From Abelmoschus esculentus (lineage: Eukaryota; Streptophyta; Magnoliopsida; Malvales; Malvaceae): 64,000 bases of DNA. The stretch spans positions 21,282,001-21,346,000 of the forward strand of contig JAUCBN010000011.1 of the NCBI GenBank assembly GCA_035048815.1. The letters run 5' to 3'. Each line of letters opens with the position of its first letter. Within the stretch, counting starts at the first letter, position 1. The position numbers and the translations under genes are program-made. Positions 31,976 through 43,188 of this stretch are shown one piece after another. The notes under the pieces were generated by a model. The model was not told the origin of the DNA. It saw only the letters and a program-made list of their open reading frames with translations, and did not search any database.

Positions 31976-34325
31976 TGTCATACATAAACTAAACCCTAAG
32001 GCCTAAGTAAATATATAATATATAAATAAATAAAACATAATAATATAATAATAATATAATTAAAATAAATAAATAAAATGAAAATATGCGTGGATAGGAA
32101 GTGGGGGCTGCGGTTTTGGAAAAACTAAAGTGTGAGTGCTGCAGTTTAAAAAAAACTGAAGGAAAAATTGAAGGCTATAGTTTTGCGGCAAAAACTGAAA
32201 AAACAGAGGAAGGAAACAGAGCATGCGGCAGTGAAAAAAAAAGGTGAAAGGAGAAGGGTTCAAGGCATTGAAGGGAGTTCGATAGGAGAAGGGTTATCAC
32301 CGGGGCAATTAGGATCGCCGGAGAGATCCATTGAAGCACTACCGAATATACCAAGGAGGTAATCTCATTTTTTTTCTTACCACGTTCTTACTTTTTTAAT
32401 TCATTTTAGATTGAGTTTTATGTAAGAATGATGTTAACTTTAGGATAGATCTGAATCCTTCTTCGTTAGGGTTTTCAGAGATGTTTTAGGATTGATTTTA
32501 GTGTGTTTTAGTGTTTAGATCATAAGAAAAGAGGTTTTCAGTGAGTTTTTAGGAGGTTTTAAAGTTTCCGGCGAGTTCAACGGCACCAGAAACAGTGGTC
32601 GGAAAAGACGACGGTGGCCGGCGGAGTCCATGGTGGTCGGCGAACAGCCGAACATGGATGGATGGTGGTGGTGCAAGATCTTTGAGCTTTGTTCTTGGTG
32701 TTCTTCAAGTTCTTCCAAGAACATGAAGAACACCATGAAAAAAGCATGTTTGATCCATTTTGAGTGGGTTTTCTGAAAAATAAGGTGTTAGAGGGGAAAT
32801 TTACCCCCGTGGTCCCTGGAGTTTTGAGTTGGTATGCTTTTTGGGCCTGAAACTTTAATTTTCACTCAAATTAACCCCTAATTGAACCCCAAACTTAAAA
32901 TTTAATTAATTTAGATATTAATTAGATATTAATTTAATTTTTAACACTTAGAAATAATTTAATTAGGTTCTTAATTGAATTTAATTTAATTTCTAAGTTG
33001 GATAAAAAATTAATTTAATCTAATTAAATCTAATTTGGCCTAAATCGAACTCCAATTTCACAATTTGATTAATTTAGACTTTAATTAAGGTTAATTTAAT
33101 TTTAAAGCTTGGAATTAATTTAATTAAATGCTTAATTGAATTTAATTAAAATTTTCTAAGTTTAATAATTAATTTATCTCAACATAATTAAGTCTAAAAT
33201 TCACCCTTGTTTAACTTTTTTGCCTTTTTTATTCTTGCCATATGCCATGTATGTCCTTTGTTTCAATGTACTTCCGATGTTGTTTCGAGCTCTCATATTT
33301 TAATCGAAAGTAATTTAGTTCCTTCATCTTTTGTTTAGTTTATTGTATTTATTTGTTGTATTTAATTATTTAATTATGTTTGCATTTTTAAAGTCATGTA
33401 GTATGTATATTTAGGTGACACTTAATTACACTTAGATTAATTAAATTAGAGCCATTTTAGGATTAGTCACTTTAATTAAATAATTAATTAAATAGGGAGA
33501 TAATTTAGTAACGATGGCGTTCTAATCTTATACCTTGGATATACTAAGTGGTCAGTATTATGAAATGGCATTATGTTGGCCAAGGGTATACTTCGGTATC
33601 GTATTCGGCGCGTCATCGAAACGTAGAAAATGATAAATAATTTAAGGTTAGAATTTAATAAAATTAATTAGGTAAAGATTAGTAGCACCAATAGAATTAT
33701 TAATTTTGTTTGGTGTTGAAATGCTAGTGTCCGTGCATTCGGATGTTATCATAATACACCCGGTGAAATTAATAATTTAATAGGATTTAAATATTTAAAT
33801 TGATGGAGCCTTTTTAGGTTAGAACTTAAAATCGACAAGATAATAATTGATCATGCATTTTAAAACCTTTTGGGGCAGAACTTATATTTCTTTAAATACG
33901 AGTTAAGGTTTCCTATCTAGAGGACGTCTTATTAAGCTCGTATTTAAAAGAAATATATTTTCTTATCCAAAAGGATATTCATATTCGAACGATATTTATT
34001 TGCCAATAACGGATTAAATTAATATTATTATTCGAAATACCAAAATGCCACGTGTAATTAAAAGGTACCGATTTTCGGGCGCTCGTAAGGGTCGTCGTCC
34101 TTACGCGTAACCGACTCTCGAACCCAATGTTTTAAAAATAAATCTCTGGTTTGTTTTATGGTGTCTGACCTACCAAAGTGGTCAGTGGCGACTCCAAATT
34201 ATTTTTAAAATTCAAATTCAAATGTTTTCAATAAAATTTGGTTTTTTCACAATTAAATTCAATTTTTTCCAAATTAACTCGTCAGGCTATTTTTCACAGT
34301 TTTCATTTTTAAAATGGTCGCGACA
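31976..34325 (+). repeat. 3' LTR of element B
   Basis: 2350 bp, TGTCATAC...GCGACA, almost identical to 17849-20196. Differences cluster in the first 40 bases and include many C/T or G/A changes. The LTR hairpin here (34084-34105) has gained a GTC in the loop while the stem is kept. It is followed directly by AATAC, the target-site duplication. Confidence 0.95.
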
Positions 34326-34330
34326 AATAC

Positions 34331-35129
34331 ACTAAGTGGTCAGTGTTTTGATATAACATTATGTTGGCCAGTAGTGTACTTTGGTACCGTATTCGGCGTG
34401 TCATCGAAACATAGAAAATGATAAATAATTTAGGGTTAAAATTTAATAAAATTAATTAGGCAAAACTAGAAACACCAATAGTATTATTAATTTTGTTCGG
34501 TGTCGAAATAGTAGTGTCCGAGCATTCGGATATTATCATAATATACTTGGTAAAATTAATAATTTAATAGGGTTTAAATATTTAATTAATGGAGCCTTTT
34601 TAAGTTAAAACTTAAAATGAACCAGATAATAACCGGTCATGCATTTAAAACCTTTTGGGGCAGAACTTATATTTCTTCAAATATGAGTTAAGATTGCTTA
34701 TCTAGAGGACGTCTTATTCAAGTTCGTATTTAAAAGAAATATATTTTCTTATCCAAAAGGATATTCTTATTCGAACGATATTTATTTGACAATGACGGAT
34801 TAATTTTATATTATTATTCAAATTACCGAAATGCCACATGTAATTAATAAGGTACCGATCTTGGGCGCTCGTAAGGGTCGTCCTTACGCGTAACCGACTC
34901 CTGAATCCAAATATTTTTTGAATCTGTGGTTTATTTTATGGTGTTTGGCCTACCAAAGTGGCCGGTGGTGACTCCAAGATATTTTTTAAAGTTAAAACAA
35001 TATGCGATTTTTAATAAAATTTAGATTTTCATAATTAATTATTAAAAATGGTAAAAAAAACTCGATTTTTTCAAAATTTAACTCGCCAGGCTATTTTTCA
35101 CACGTTTCGATTTTAAAATGGTCGCGACA
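34331..35129 (+). repeat. 3' LTR of element A, right part
   Basis: Continues A's 3' LTR from where B cut it (ACTAAGTGGTCAG follows AATAC as in 3749-3766 of the 5' LTR) to GTCGCGACA at 35129. The hairpin CGTAAGG/CCTTACG is at 34870-34888. GGTGT follows. Confidence 0.9.
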
Positions 35130-35134
35130 GGTGT

Positions 35135-36377
35135 ACATCGTTTTGAGCAATCGTGTAAACCTTCGGGGAGTCAACCACCTAAAGTAGCGAGTACACATAT
35201 TGATGTGAATTGTTTTTAAGACAATGACATCCATACCACGACACAATTTATTTATTGTTCCTATTTGTTTATTATTATTTTCTCAGTGTTAATGTCTTGT
35301 TTTGCAGTCTACTTAATCAACAACAACAATCACAAAGTTCAATTCTTAATTTTCAGCAGCAAGTTACCTATAAGTGAACTCTCTCTCTATATATATATTG
35401 CGCTTAAATTAACATTGAAGCCTTTGATCTCAACTTCAAATATTACATTGTTTATATTAGACTCAACATTGCGGCAAAACTCATTCAAAACTTATTTTTG
35501 GGAGTAGTTAAAAGAAAATTTCTTACACATATTGTATACTTTTAAGATTACATATATAACATTATTTGTTTTATGGGTTAGAAATTTAATTTGTATGGTT
35601 TAAAGTTATAATTAGGATTTAAGGTTTATGGTTTATAGTTTAAGATATATATTGAGTTATTATTTATACGTTGGTGGTGTGAAATTTTTTTACATTGGTT
35701 ATTTAAGGTTTAGGGTTTCAGTTTAGGATTTAAGACTTAGATTTTAGTGCTTAAAATTTAGAGTTTTAGGATTATGAATTTAGATTTTAAATTCTAGCTT
35801 GAAAATAAATATATTTCTGTAAAAATACATAACAATTGTCAAATATGTCTCTCTCTATATATATAGATAGATATAGATATAGATATAGAGATAGAGATAG
35901 AGATAGATATAGATATAGATATAGATATAGATATAGATATATCTTCATATGTGACATTTTTTAAATTATATATCGGGAAAAAATAAAAGATCCGGTTTGA
36001 ACTGAAAAATCAATCCACTAATCATTAAAATTTTGAGTTATTCGAGTTTTAATTTTATAACTCGAACTTTTTTTAAAAAAATTGAGTCAGGTTTATGATA
36101 TTTTGAGTCAAGTCAATATAAGTCGAGTTTTTTTTCTTCAAATCAAGTTAAAAAGTTTACTTTTTCAAATCTAATCGAGTTTTGTTTCCCCACTTTAAAT
36201 AATGCATACACACCTTATAAATAGAATAATTAAACCTAAACCTTCTGAAATAAACATCATTTATTTTTTACTGGGTTCATTTATTAAATTCGTTAAGACT
36301 AATTTTAAATATGCAAAGTGAGTATACAACCACCCTATCATTTACCTGTTTAATCCATCTACTAAGCAGTGAAAAAA
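35135..36377. repeat. Old target sequence and low-complexity DNA with an AT microsatellite
   Basis: The sequence interrupted by element A resumes here. No gene was recognised; the 80-codon frame at 35265-35507 lacks any protein signature. 35590-35790 is rich in GGTTTA/TTTAGG words that resemble a decayed telomere-like repeat but are too irregular to count. 35840-35945 is a microsatellite of AT, GATA and AGATAT units. Confidence 0.45.
35858..35943 (+). repeat. AGATAT / AGATAG microsatellite
   Basis: Uninterrupted runs of GATA-type hexamers (AGATAT repeated, with AGATAG variants near 35886-35906). Such tracts vary in length between individuals. Confidence 0.9.
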
Positions 36378-36954
36378 CTAGAGCTGTAAATGAGACGAGA
36401 CAGATCGCGAGCTACTCGAGTTCGACTCGGTCAAAGCTCGGCCAAAACTCGACTCGATTGGACTTAACTCGAGTTCTTAACGAGTCGAGCCGAGCTATAT
36501 AATACTCGACTCGAAAAGCTCACGAGCTACTCGAAAATATAAATATACTATTTTTTATTTTCTACAATATAAAATATAAATTTCTAAACTTAAAACCCTA
36601 AAATCTAAACCGTAAATATAAGTCTTAAACCCTAAATTAAGATATTAAAAACTAAAATTAATAAGTTTGAGTTTATACAACTTGTGTATCAAAGTTTTTT
36701 TTTCCATTAGACTTTAAATGAGACGTGAGAGATAAGAGTTACTCAAGTCTAACACGGTCAAAGTTCGGTCAATACTTGGCTCGATTATGCTCGAAAAACG
36801 CTCGAACTTGACTCGAGTTCTTAACGAGCCGATCCGAGCTCAAATATTTCATGCTCGTTTAAAATTACTCAAGCTCGAACTCGACTCAAAATCTTAACAG
36901 GTTAAGCCGAGCTTAGCACTACTCGAACTCGACTCTGCTCGTTTACACCCCTAG
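36378..36954. mobile_element. Non-autonomous TIR element (MITE-like, hAT style)
   Basis: 577 bp bounded by CTAGAGCTGTAAATGAG and CTCGTTTACACCCCTAG, which pair as terminal inverted repeats with a few mismatches. The interior at both ends is made of CTCGAG, GAGCTC and ACTCGA words; the centre is AT-rich. No transposase. The CTAGGGGTGTAAACGAGC type of end is common in plant hAT-like MITEs. No clear target-site duplication was found, so the exact family is open. Confidence 0.55.
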
Positions 36955-38038
36955 ACAGAACGATATACAACCTTAATAATGACCAACTGTACAGATTCTT
37001 CTCTGTAGCCGGGCCAGACCGGACCGGACGCATTGGATGTAGCTTTTTGTTTTTAATAATCGATATTTGATTTATAAATTAATTAATTTAAATTAAATTT
37101 TATAAAACAATATTACGGGTGCAACTCTTTTAACTTAATTTTTAATCTTATTTAAAAAAAACTAATGTCTTATCTTAATAGACTAATTTATTATTGGTTT
37201 CAGAATGGTTTAAAGATCTTAGGGGTCTTGTGTAATTTATTAGAATGAAGCCTTTAGTTTATAATAGGTAAAATATATACAGTTTATTTTTAAAAGAATA
37301 TTATATTAAAAATATATTATTAGATTATTTTCTTGAATAATAAAAAATTAACTTATAAACTTCTAGAATCAAACATTTTCGCTTAAAATGTCATTCCTTT
37401 TTATGTTTTGAAGCAAAATCATTTATGATACTTTCAATACCAATTTCTCTTAAAGATCACTTTCGATTGCTATCAAAGCAAATCTATTTAATATTTCTTA
37501 TGATATAATTGTTCGTAAGTATGACTACAATAATTTTAACTTTGAAAAGCTTCGTTCTACAAAAGCAATAACAACAAGAATAATCAATAAGATTTTATAA
37601 GCAATTGTCATATTTAAGAAACAATTATAACATTTTAACAATTATAGTTCATCTTTCTTAAAAGCTCTTTTATAATGAATTTCGAGATTAACATTATCCA
37701 ATTAATGAAGTTTATCAAAACTAAAATCTCTTTTTTAAAGATCTCTATACAATCGTTTTTATTACGTTTATCTAAAACTTTGGTCGGTATATTTCACGTG
37801 CTTTTAGTTTCAGTGCACTAAGTTTTGCACTTGTCCCTGCCACACTAGGAAAGCAAACCACCACTATTCCTCCATCTATAATTCTTTTATCTTCCGCAAC
37901 ATCCACTTGTTCAAATCAAAACATTTTTTTTCGTCTTAAAATAACGACAGGGTTAGGGTGAGATGCGCCACTAGGTGGGAGAATTCCGTCGTCTTTGTTT
38001 CTTTTAAGTTCTCAAACAGTAAGATAATAATACACCAC
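36955..38038. other. AT-rich intergenic DNA, with one spacer segment later duplicated
   Basis: No convincing gene. A weak plus-strand stretch near 37530-37600 (FEKLRSTKA) is too short to assign. 37933-38037 (TTAAAATAACGACAGGG...) recurs at 38774-38890 and belongs to the duplicated unit described with the promoter copies. Confidence 0.35.
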
Positions 38039-38112
38039 AGAATTAAATTAATTAGCTTAGAATAGGGGAGTAGTGAGGGCTAGCTCACCGGTCACACGCT
38101 TACTCTATAAGC
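38039..38112 (+). promoter_or_regulatory. Upstream promoter copy 1 (duplicate of the 40155 gene promoter)
   Basis: Shares GCTAGCTCACCGGTCACAC and CTTACTCTATAA with copy 2 (38681-38775) and copy 3 (39975-40068). The TATA box reads TCTATAAGCAT rather than TATAAATAT. No open reading frame follows within reach. Confidence 0.5.
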
Positions 38113-38680
38113 ATGTATTCTAAGTTTAGAATACTTTATAATTAGTCCATTTCATCAGTTCGTTAGTTGTCTAATAATAAAATAATTTTGTTCGTCAAGT
38201 TATAACATCTGTTAATTATTGATCAACAAATAATAACAAAAAATATAGTAAATGATAAAAAATGGTGTAGTGTTAAATTTTTTAAATATGAATGGTTAGA
38301 TTTATTGAATTATTTTAAATTAAGATTAAATGAATATAAAATATAAATTTTATAAACTAAATTTGTTATCGTATCAAGTCATTGAAATAAAAGAAGGATA
38401 TGTTCATCACAAAATTTTAATTCAGTCATAGAATTTTTTTGAATAATCTAAAAGTGATTCCAAAATAGTATCTTTTCACGCATATTCTTATGCTTTTTGA
38501 CAAAACTCATACACTTAATAGATGAAGTAATTTTAACTTAAATTTACTAAAATGAATACCACTCTTTTTTAACGGGATCACTTGTTAGGTTCTAACTAAA
38601 TATTATTTTATAAAAAAATTATTTTAAAATTAATAATTGAATGATATATTTATCATTAAACTTATAATTAAATAACGTTT

Positions 38681-38775
38681 GGTGTATTTTACCCTAAATT
38701 AATTAACTTAGAATGTGGATTAGTGGGGGCTAGCTCACCGGTCACACCCCTTCTTACTCTATAAATATCCCTGCC
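38681..38775 (+). promoter_or_regulatory. Upstream promoter copy 2 (duplicate of the 40155 gene promoter)
   Basis: TTTTACCCTAAATTAATTA, then GCTAGCTCACCGGTCACACC, CCTTCTTACTCTATAAATAT. This is the best-preserved upstream copy, with an intact TATAAATA. Downstream 38774-38890 repeats the segment at 37933-38037 and includes GGGTCAGGGTCAGGGTCAG. No gene follows. Confidence 0.55.
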
Positions 38776-38889
38776 TTAAAATAACGAAAGGGTCAGGGTC
38801 AGGGTCAGCTGTGCCACTAGTTTTCCAATTCTGTCTTCTTAACCCATTTCTTTATGTTATGAAATATTAACATAATAATACATGCCATA

Positions 38890-39985
38890 GTTTGGGTAAA
38901 TTGCATCATATGTGACTTAGTTATAAGTTTAATGATAAATAGTTTATTTTTAAAAAAAAATAATAATTCAATCAATTATAGGTTTAATAATAAATAAAAT
39001 GTTTTTATTTTATTAGTAATAATTCAATCATTTAATTATAGGTTCAGGAAAAAATAAATTACTCAATTAAAATTTTATAACAAACAAATCCAGTTTCATG
39101 AAAATTTAAAAAATAGATTGATATAATAATTTTAGTCCTTAAAACTTATGCATCTAATTAATTTGCTTTTAATTCGAAAGAATTTAATAAGTTTATCCCT
39201 TCATATTTAAAAATTTCATAAGTAGGGTGATTGTGTGTAATAGTAGACAACATTAAGGTCATAATGATTTTATTTTAATAGTCAGTTAAATGTCCAGTAG
39301 TGAAGTAATTGTGTCTGTCGAGCTACCACATATGTAGATTATCAGACTAATTAATAATAACATGAAATGATTGAAGGGTGTGTTAGGATAGTGCAATGTC
39401 GAAATTTTTAAATATGAATGTTTGAGTTTATTGAATTATTTCGAATTATGAACAAATTAATAAATTGCATAAGTTTTGAGGACTATAATTGTTATTATAC
39501 CAAGTCTTTTCACTTTTAATAACAAAATGATCTATTTGCCACAAAATTTTAATTGAGTGTCGTATTTGTTCCTAAACCTATAATCGAGTGACTGAATTAT
39601 TACTATTAGAAGAGAAGTGATATATTTGTTTCTAAACATATAATTGAGTAACTAAATTATTAGTTTTAGAAGAAAAGTGATGTTTGTTACTAGGCCTTTA
39701 ATTAAGTGACATTTAATGTATTTTACCACGAATTACTTAGCTTAAAATTGTTATTACATCAATTCGTTTCAATTTTAATAACAAAATGATTTATTTTTCT
39801 TAAACTTTTAATTGAGTGACATGTTTGTTCTTAAACCCAATTGAGTGACTGAATTATTATTTTTAGAAAAAAAATGACATGTTTATTCTTAAACTTATAA
39901 TTCTGTGATTAAAGTATTATTTTCAGAATAAAAGTAACCTATTTGTTACTAAACCTATAATTAAGTGACCTCTAGCCTATTTTAC
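38890..39985. repeat. AT-rich inverted-repeat DNA made of GAGTGAC-type units
   Basis: Words such as TATAATTGAGTGACTGAA and AAGTGACATGTTTGTT recur in several near-copies at about 39550-39985 (roughly 60-70-bp period) and in inverse orientation at 38900-39060. The left end GGGTAAATTGCATCATATGTG and right end AATGTATTTTACC (near 39728) suggest a foldback element. Another partial copy lies at 38560-38695, just before promoter copy 2. No coding region. Confidence 0.5.
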
Positions 39986-40068
39986 CCTAAATTAATTACT
40001 TAGAATTGTGTATAAGTGAGTGCTACCTCACCAGTCACCCCTTCTTACTCTATAAATATTCATGTCTT
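39975..40068 (+). promoter_or_regulatory. Promoter of the 40155 gene (copy 3)
   Basis: TATAAATA at 40051-40058 in the context CTTCTTACTCTATAAATATT, preceded by CTACCTCACCAGTCACCCC. It lies 104 bases before the ATG at 40155, which allows a start site near 40080 and a leader of about 70 bases. Two further copies lie at 38681 and 38039. Confidence 0.65.
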
Positions 40069-40154
40069 GAAGACTCATCTTCATCCCAAAACCCAAGTAA
40101 CATTGACACATCATTCTCCTTTAATTGTTTGAGCAGTGTTCCAAGTGCCATAGC

Positions 40155-40394
40155 ATGTCGACTTCCATTGGAGCTAGCTGTGCTGAGGTTTATCTAATGA
40201 GAAAGAAGCAGAAGGAGAAGATGAAGAGACTGGAAGAGGAGAGGGTAAGGAGAGGGGAAACTAGTGGTGCTAATGCCATTGAAGAGAGAAAACCTAGTGC
40301 TGTTGGTGGGAGGAGTAAGGTTCACCCTGGGAATTTCACTTCCCTTGAAGACTTTGCTGGGAACCAAACCCAGGGTTCCAACAATGCAGCTTAG
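40155..40394 (+). CDS. Small conserved-looking plant protein, 79 residues, single exon
   Basis: From ATG 40155 (MSTSIGASCAEVYLM) to TAG at 40392-40394. I do not recognise the family by name. The N-terminal dozen residues are followed by a strongly basic, probably helical stretch RKKQKEKMKRLEEERVRR (residues 16-33). The C-terminal half is Gly/Ser/Asn-rich with SKVHPGNFTSLEDFAG. There is no signal peptide or membrane segment. Base composition is markedly less AT-rich than its surroundings, as for a real exon. Support comes from a TATA box 104 bases upstream and AATAAA at 40510-40515, 116 bases downstream. A frame extending upstream to 40125 has no ATG there (TTG) and is not used. It is the only credible host gene in the window. 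A nucleic-acid or protein binding role for the basic helix is a guess. Confidence 0.75.
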   Translation: MSTSIGASCAEVYLMRKKQKEKMKRLEEERVRRGETSGANAIEERKPSAVGGRSKVHPGNFTSLEDFAGNQTQGSNNAA

Positions 40395-40509
40395 TTGATT
40401 ATATCTATCCTCACACTATGATGTTATGAAACTTATGTATTAGTCCTTAATGGGTTTCTTGTGTTTTTTTTTGTATAGTTCATGTTCGGGATTCGGAGCT
40501 CTTATTCTC

Positions 40510-40515
40510 AATAAA
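40510..40515 (+). terminator. Poly(A) signal of the 40155 gene
   Basis: AATAAA in CTCAATAAAGTTG, with T-rich and GT-rich DNA on both sides (TTTTTTTTGTATAG upstream, TGTGTAATGTGTC downstream), as in plant 3' ends. Confidence 0.6.
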
Positions 40516-41025
40516 GTTGTCTTCTAAGTTCGAACCTGAATTCTCTGTGTAATGTGTCTGATTTCTTGTGTTTAATTGTGTATATTCTAGATGTGGGTGT
40601 ATAACGTTTTAAGTTTCATGTTGTTGTAGTTTCTTTTACGTTTATCTTTGTGTTCCTCTCCTTTTAAATGTAATACCTGTTGATAAGTAGTGCGAATTAT
40701 TAATTGTTTTCTTCTGATAAATTGTAGATACGGAATTGTAAATAATTTGTAAATATACCAAACCAATTTTATGTATGATGCTTTTGGAGTGATGTTTAGT
40801 TGATTAGAGGGTGAGTATTTGATAGGCTGACATTATACAATTCTATGCATAGTCAATGAACTAGACAAGTACATATCATTAAAATTAATATAATTTTAAG
40901 TTTTTATGATGCTATTATGTAGTTCCTTGACGATGTATAGAATTATATATCAACGTATAAATATTAAATTTTAAATAAAGAGTAAATTACAATAAAAGTT
41001 ACTTAATTATGGGTATGATTATATT
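40516..41025. other. Intergenic DNA downstream of the small gene
   Basis: AT-rich, no open frame and no repeat boundary recognised, apart from the last 40 bases (AAAGTTACTTAATTATGGGTA), which resemble the units of the foldback at 46475-46855. Confidence 0.4.
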
Positions 41026-41631
41026 TGTAACACTCTCGATCCAGAAGTCACATTGAGCCTCCAGCCCAACACCCGCATTTCAAAATTTCTCTCAAAAAGC
41101 CATTGACACATTGAAAATCCAAAAAAAATTCATTCATTTCAAACTTGACCAAGTCCATTCCAACCAAAGTCATAAATCCAAGTAAATCAAAATAGTACGG
41201 AGCTCCAAAATAATGCAAACTGTTAAAACATTCGACTCGATCTAAATTAAAATAAGAGTTACAGATACATACAGGATCCTACAAGTACATGCCCCACTAC
41301 ATCTAGTAAATATACTCTGATGCAAGTCGATGATGAAACCAACCATGATGGTGCTCCTTCGATCCGCTGTCACCTAAACACCTGCGCACGAAAACATATT
41401 CCGAAACACTAAGCTACAAAAGCTCGGTGGGTACTCCACCACTCGACCCACATTATACATATCATAAATAAAACAATACTACATGAATAATGTCATGGCA
41501 TGAGAATAATAATGCTATTATATCCGCCTAAACACAGGATATCATGCATTTATATTATCGGTACAAAACATATACATGTTAAGAGAAGTTCACACGGCAT
41601 CTCATATACCATAATAGTAATATAAATAGTA

Positions 41632-41815
41632 GTGTGGCCCGCGACCACTAAGCATCGGGATGATAACTACGAGCAGGTCCCTCGTCCACTAAGCATCAGG
41701 ATCCTATACTCTAGGATCAGGCTCGCATCCACTAAGCATCGGGATCTTACATCCATGCTTGAAATAGTGCATCAAGTATATCTTCGAATGAGGCTCATAT
41801 CCACTAAGCATCGGA
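41632..41815. repeat. CCACTAAGCATCGGGAT motif repeats inside the reverse solo LTR
   Basis: The motif CCACTAAGCATC(G/A)GGAT occurs four times with spacings of about 45-70 bp (near 41646, 41689, 41729, 41800). It looks like decayed tandem duplication within an LTR. Confidence 0.7.
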
Positions 41816-43188
41816 ATCCTCCATTCGACATGTCTTCAAGTGTTGCAACACTTTAATCATATATATATGGTGCTTGGACCCACCACATAGTATAATAATA
41901 ATAAGAAACACATCAACACACAGAAAGATCCCAAAAATTTACTACACAACACTTTAAGTCCACCAAAACCTTATGAGTTACTATCACCGTTTGATTACCC
42001 GCCAATTACCGAGTGATTAGTCAATTATCTCATAAATAGGGTCAAAATACCAGTTTCTCAATTTTAACATTCATTTTGCACCCTAGGAGACCCTTAGAAC
42101 CCTTTATCTCGAATTATAGAATCCCTGAATAAAAGTGTTAATTTTTTTAACAAATTGCCTAATAAGTACCGATATGCCTATTTGGGGTATTGATATGTCC
42201 CTCAGTATCGATACACCTCCATCATGTACTGATATGCTAAGCTAAACAGCTTCGAACAACCCAAAAATACCTACCCATACCGATACAATTATCCATATAC
42301 CGATACTAGACCGAACCCGTATCAGTACACCTATTTGGTGTACCGATACACCTTATAACATAAACCCAATGTAATAATGATATCAATACGCACTTGCATG
42401 CCAGTACCGAAAATGTTTTTGGAATTTGAAATATGTAGGGGGTGTCGATACACGAGCTCCCATAGCGATATGCCCCATACGAAAACTACCCAATTTTACT
42501 CGTACTAATACGGACCTACCCCATATTGGTACCCTTGCACGAAAATGCAAGTTTGAGTTCTACAAGTTATTGAAGTAGTAATGGATGTGTTTCTACCTAA
42601 TTTACAACAATCCATTCACCAAAGTAATATGTCATTAGAGAGGGTTCCTAGCTGCCGTAGCAAATAATCAAACAACCACACATGCAACAACTTAGTTACA
42701 TGAGATGCATGATGTTAAAGAGATAGTAGAGTATTAACCTTTAGTAAGAACCAACAACAATCATGTTTTCCCTTTTTTTTCAAGCTTTCTCCTTCTTAAA
42801 ACTCCTAGAAGGCTCTCCCACTTGTTTCTCTATAAAGAGATGTAAAGTTGTTAAACTAACAATTATACACCACTGGGGAAGATTCTCAGAACTTCTAGAA
42901 AACTGAGATTGAAGCTCCCAAAACCTTCTTTCTTGTTCTCCCCTCAGCCCTCACTCATAAACCTTTTTCTCCCCAACCCCATAAATTTTTACCTTATTTT
43001 GTAGATCACAAGCAGACTTACAACTTCTTCTTCAGCTCTAAAACGGGATTCCCAGCATAAAAACTCAAGTTTCCTCTTTGAACTTCAAGATGAATGATGA
43101 AGGAAATAGAGGAAAGAGTTTAAGAGTGGAGACATGGGTGATCTCACCCTCTACTTTTCTGCAGAAAACATTAAACCCTTCCTGTAAC

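Larger units (their letters stand above)
17849..34325 (+). mobile_element. Element B: Tat/Ogre-type Ty3/gypsy LTR retrotransposon nested in the 3' LTR of A
   Basis: LTRs at 17849-20196 and 31976-34325 differ by roughly one per cent by eye plus small indels. The target-site duplication is AATAC at 17844-17848 and 34326-34330. The internal part has primer binding site, leader, ORF1, gag, protease, intron, RT, RNase H, second RNase H, integrase, an untranslated tail with a hairpin array, and polypurine tract. ORF1 and gag-pol keep their frame over about 9 kb without any indel but contain ten premature stops. It is younger than A because it sits inside it and its LTRs are more alike. As it stands it cannot make intact ORF1 or Gag; mobilisation would need proteins supplied in trans. 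Confidence 0.95.
2112..35129 (+). mobile_element. Element A: degenerate Tat/Ogre-type Ty3/gypsy LTR retrotransposon, interrupted by element B
   Basis: The element starts TGTAGAACCC at 2112 and ends GTCGCGACA at 35129, with GGTGT as 5-bp target-site duplication at 2107-2111 and 35130-35134. Removing element B and one AATAC copy leaves about 16.5 kb: 5' LTR 2112-4544, internal part 4545-16212, 3' LTR 16213-17848 joined to 34331-35129. Rejoined, the 3' LTR is about 2435 bp against 2433 bp for the 5' LTR. Coding order is ORF1, gag, protease, intron, RT, RNase H, second RNase H, integrase, which with the intron and the extra 5' ORF is the Tat/Ogre arrangement. All reading frames are broken by stops and frameshifts, and the LTRs differ by several per cent by eye, so this is an old insertion that cannot encode its own proteins. 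Confidence 0.9.

Noticed and set aside
35590..35790. Interstitial telomere repeat
   Set aside because: GGTTTA/TTTAGGG words are irregular and no run of perfect TTTAGGG is present.
37510..37610. Possible hAT transposase fragment (FEKLRSTKA)
   Set aside because: Too short, no flanking similarity and no conserved hAT dimerisation motif could be read.
40125..40154. Extension of the small gene ten codons upstream
   Set aside because: The codon at 40125 is TTG, not ATG, and lies in the expected leader 70-75 bases after the TATA box.
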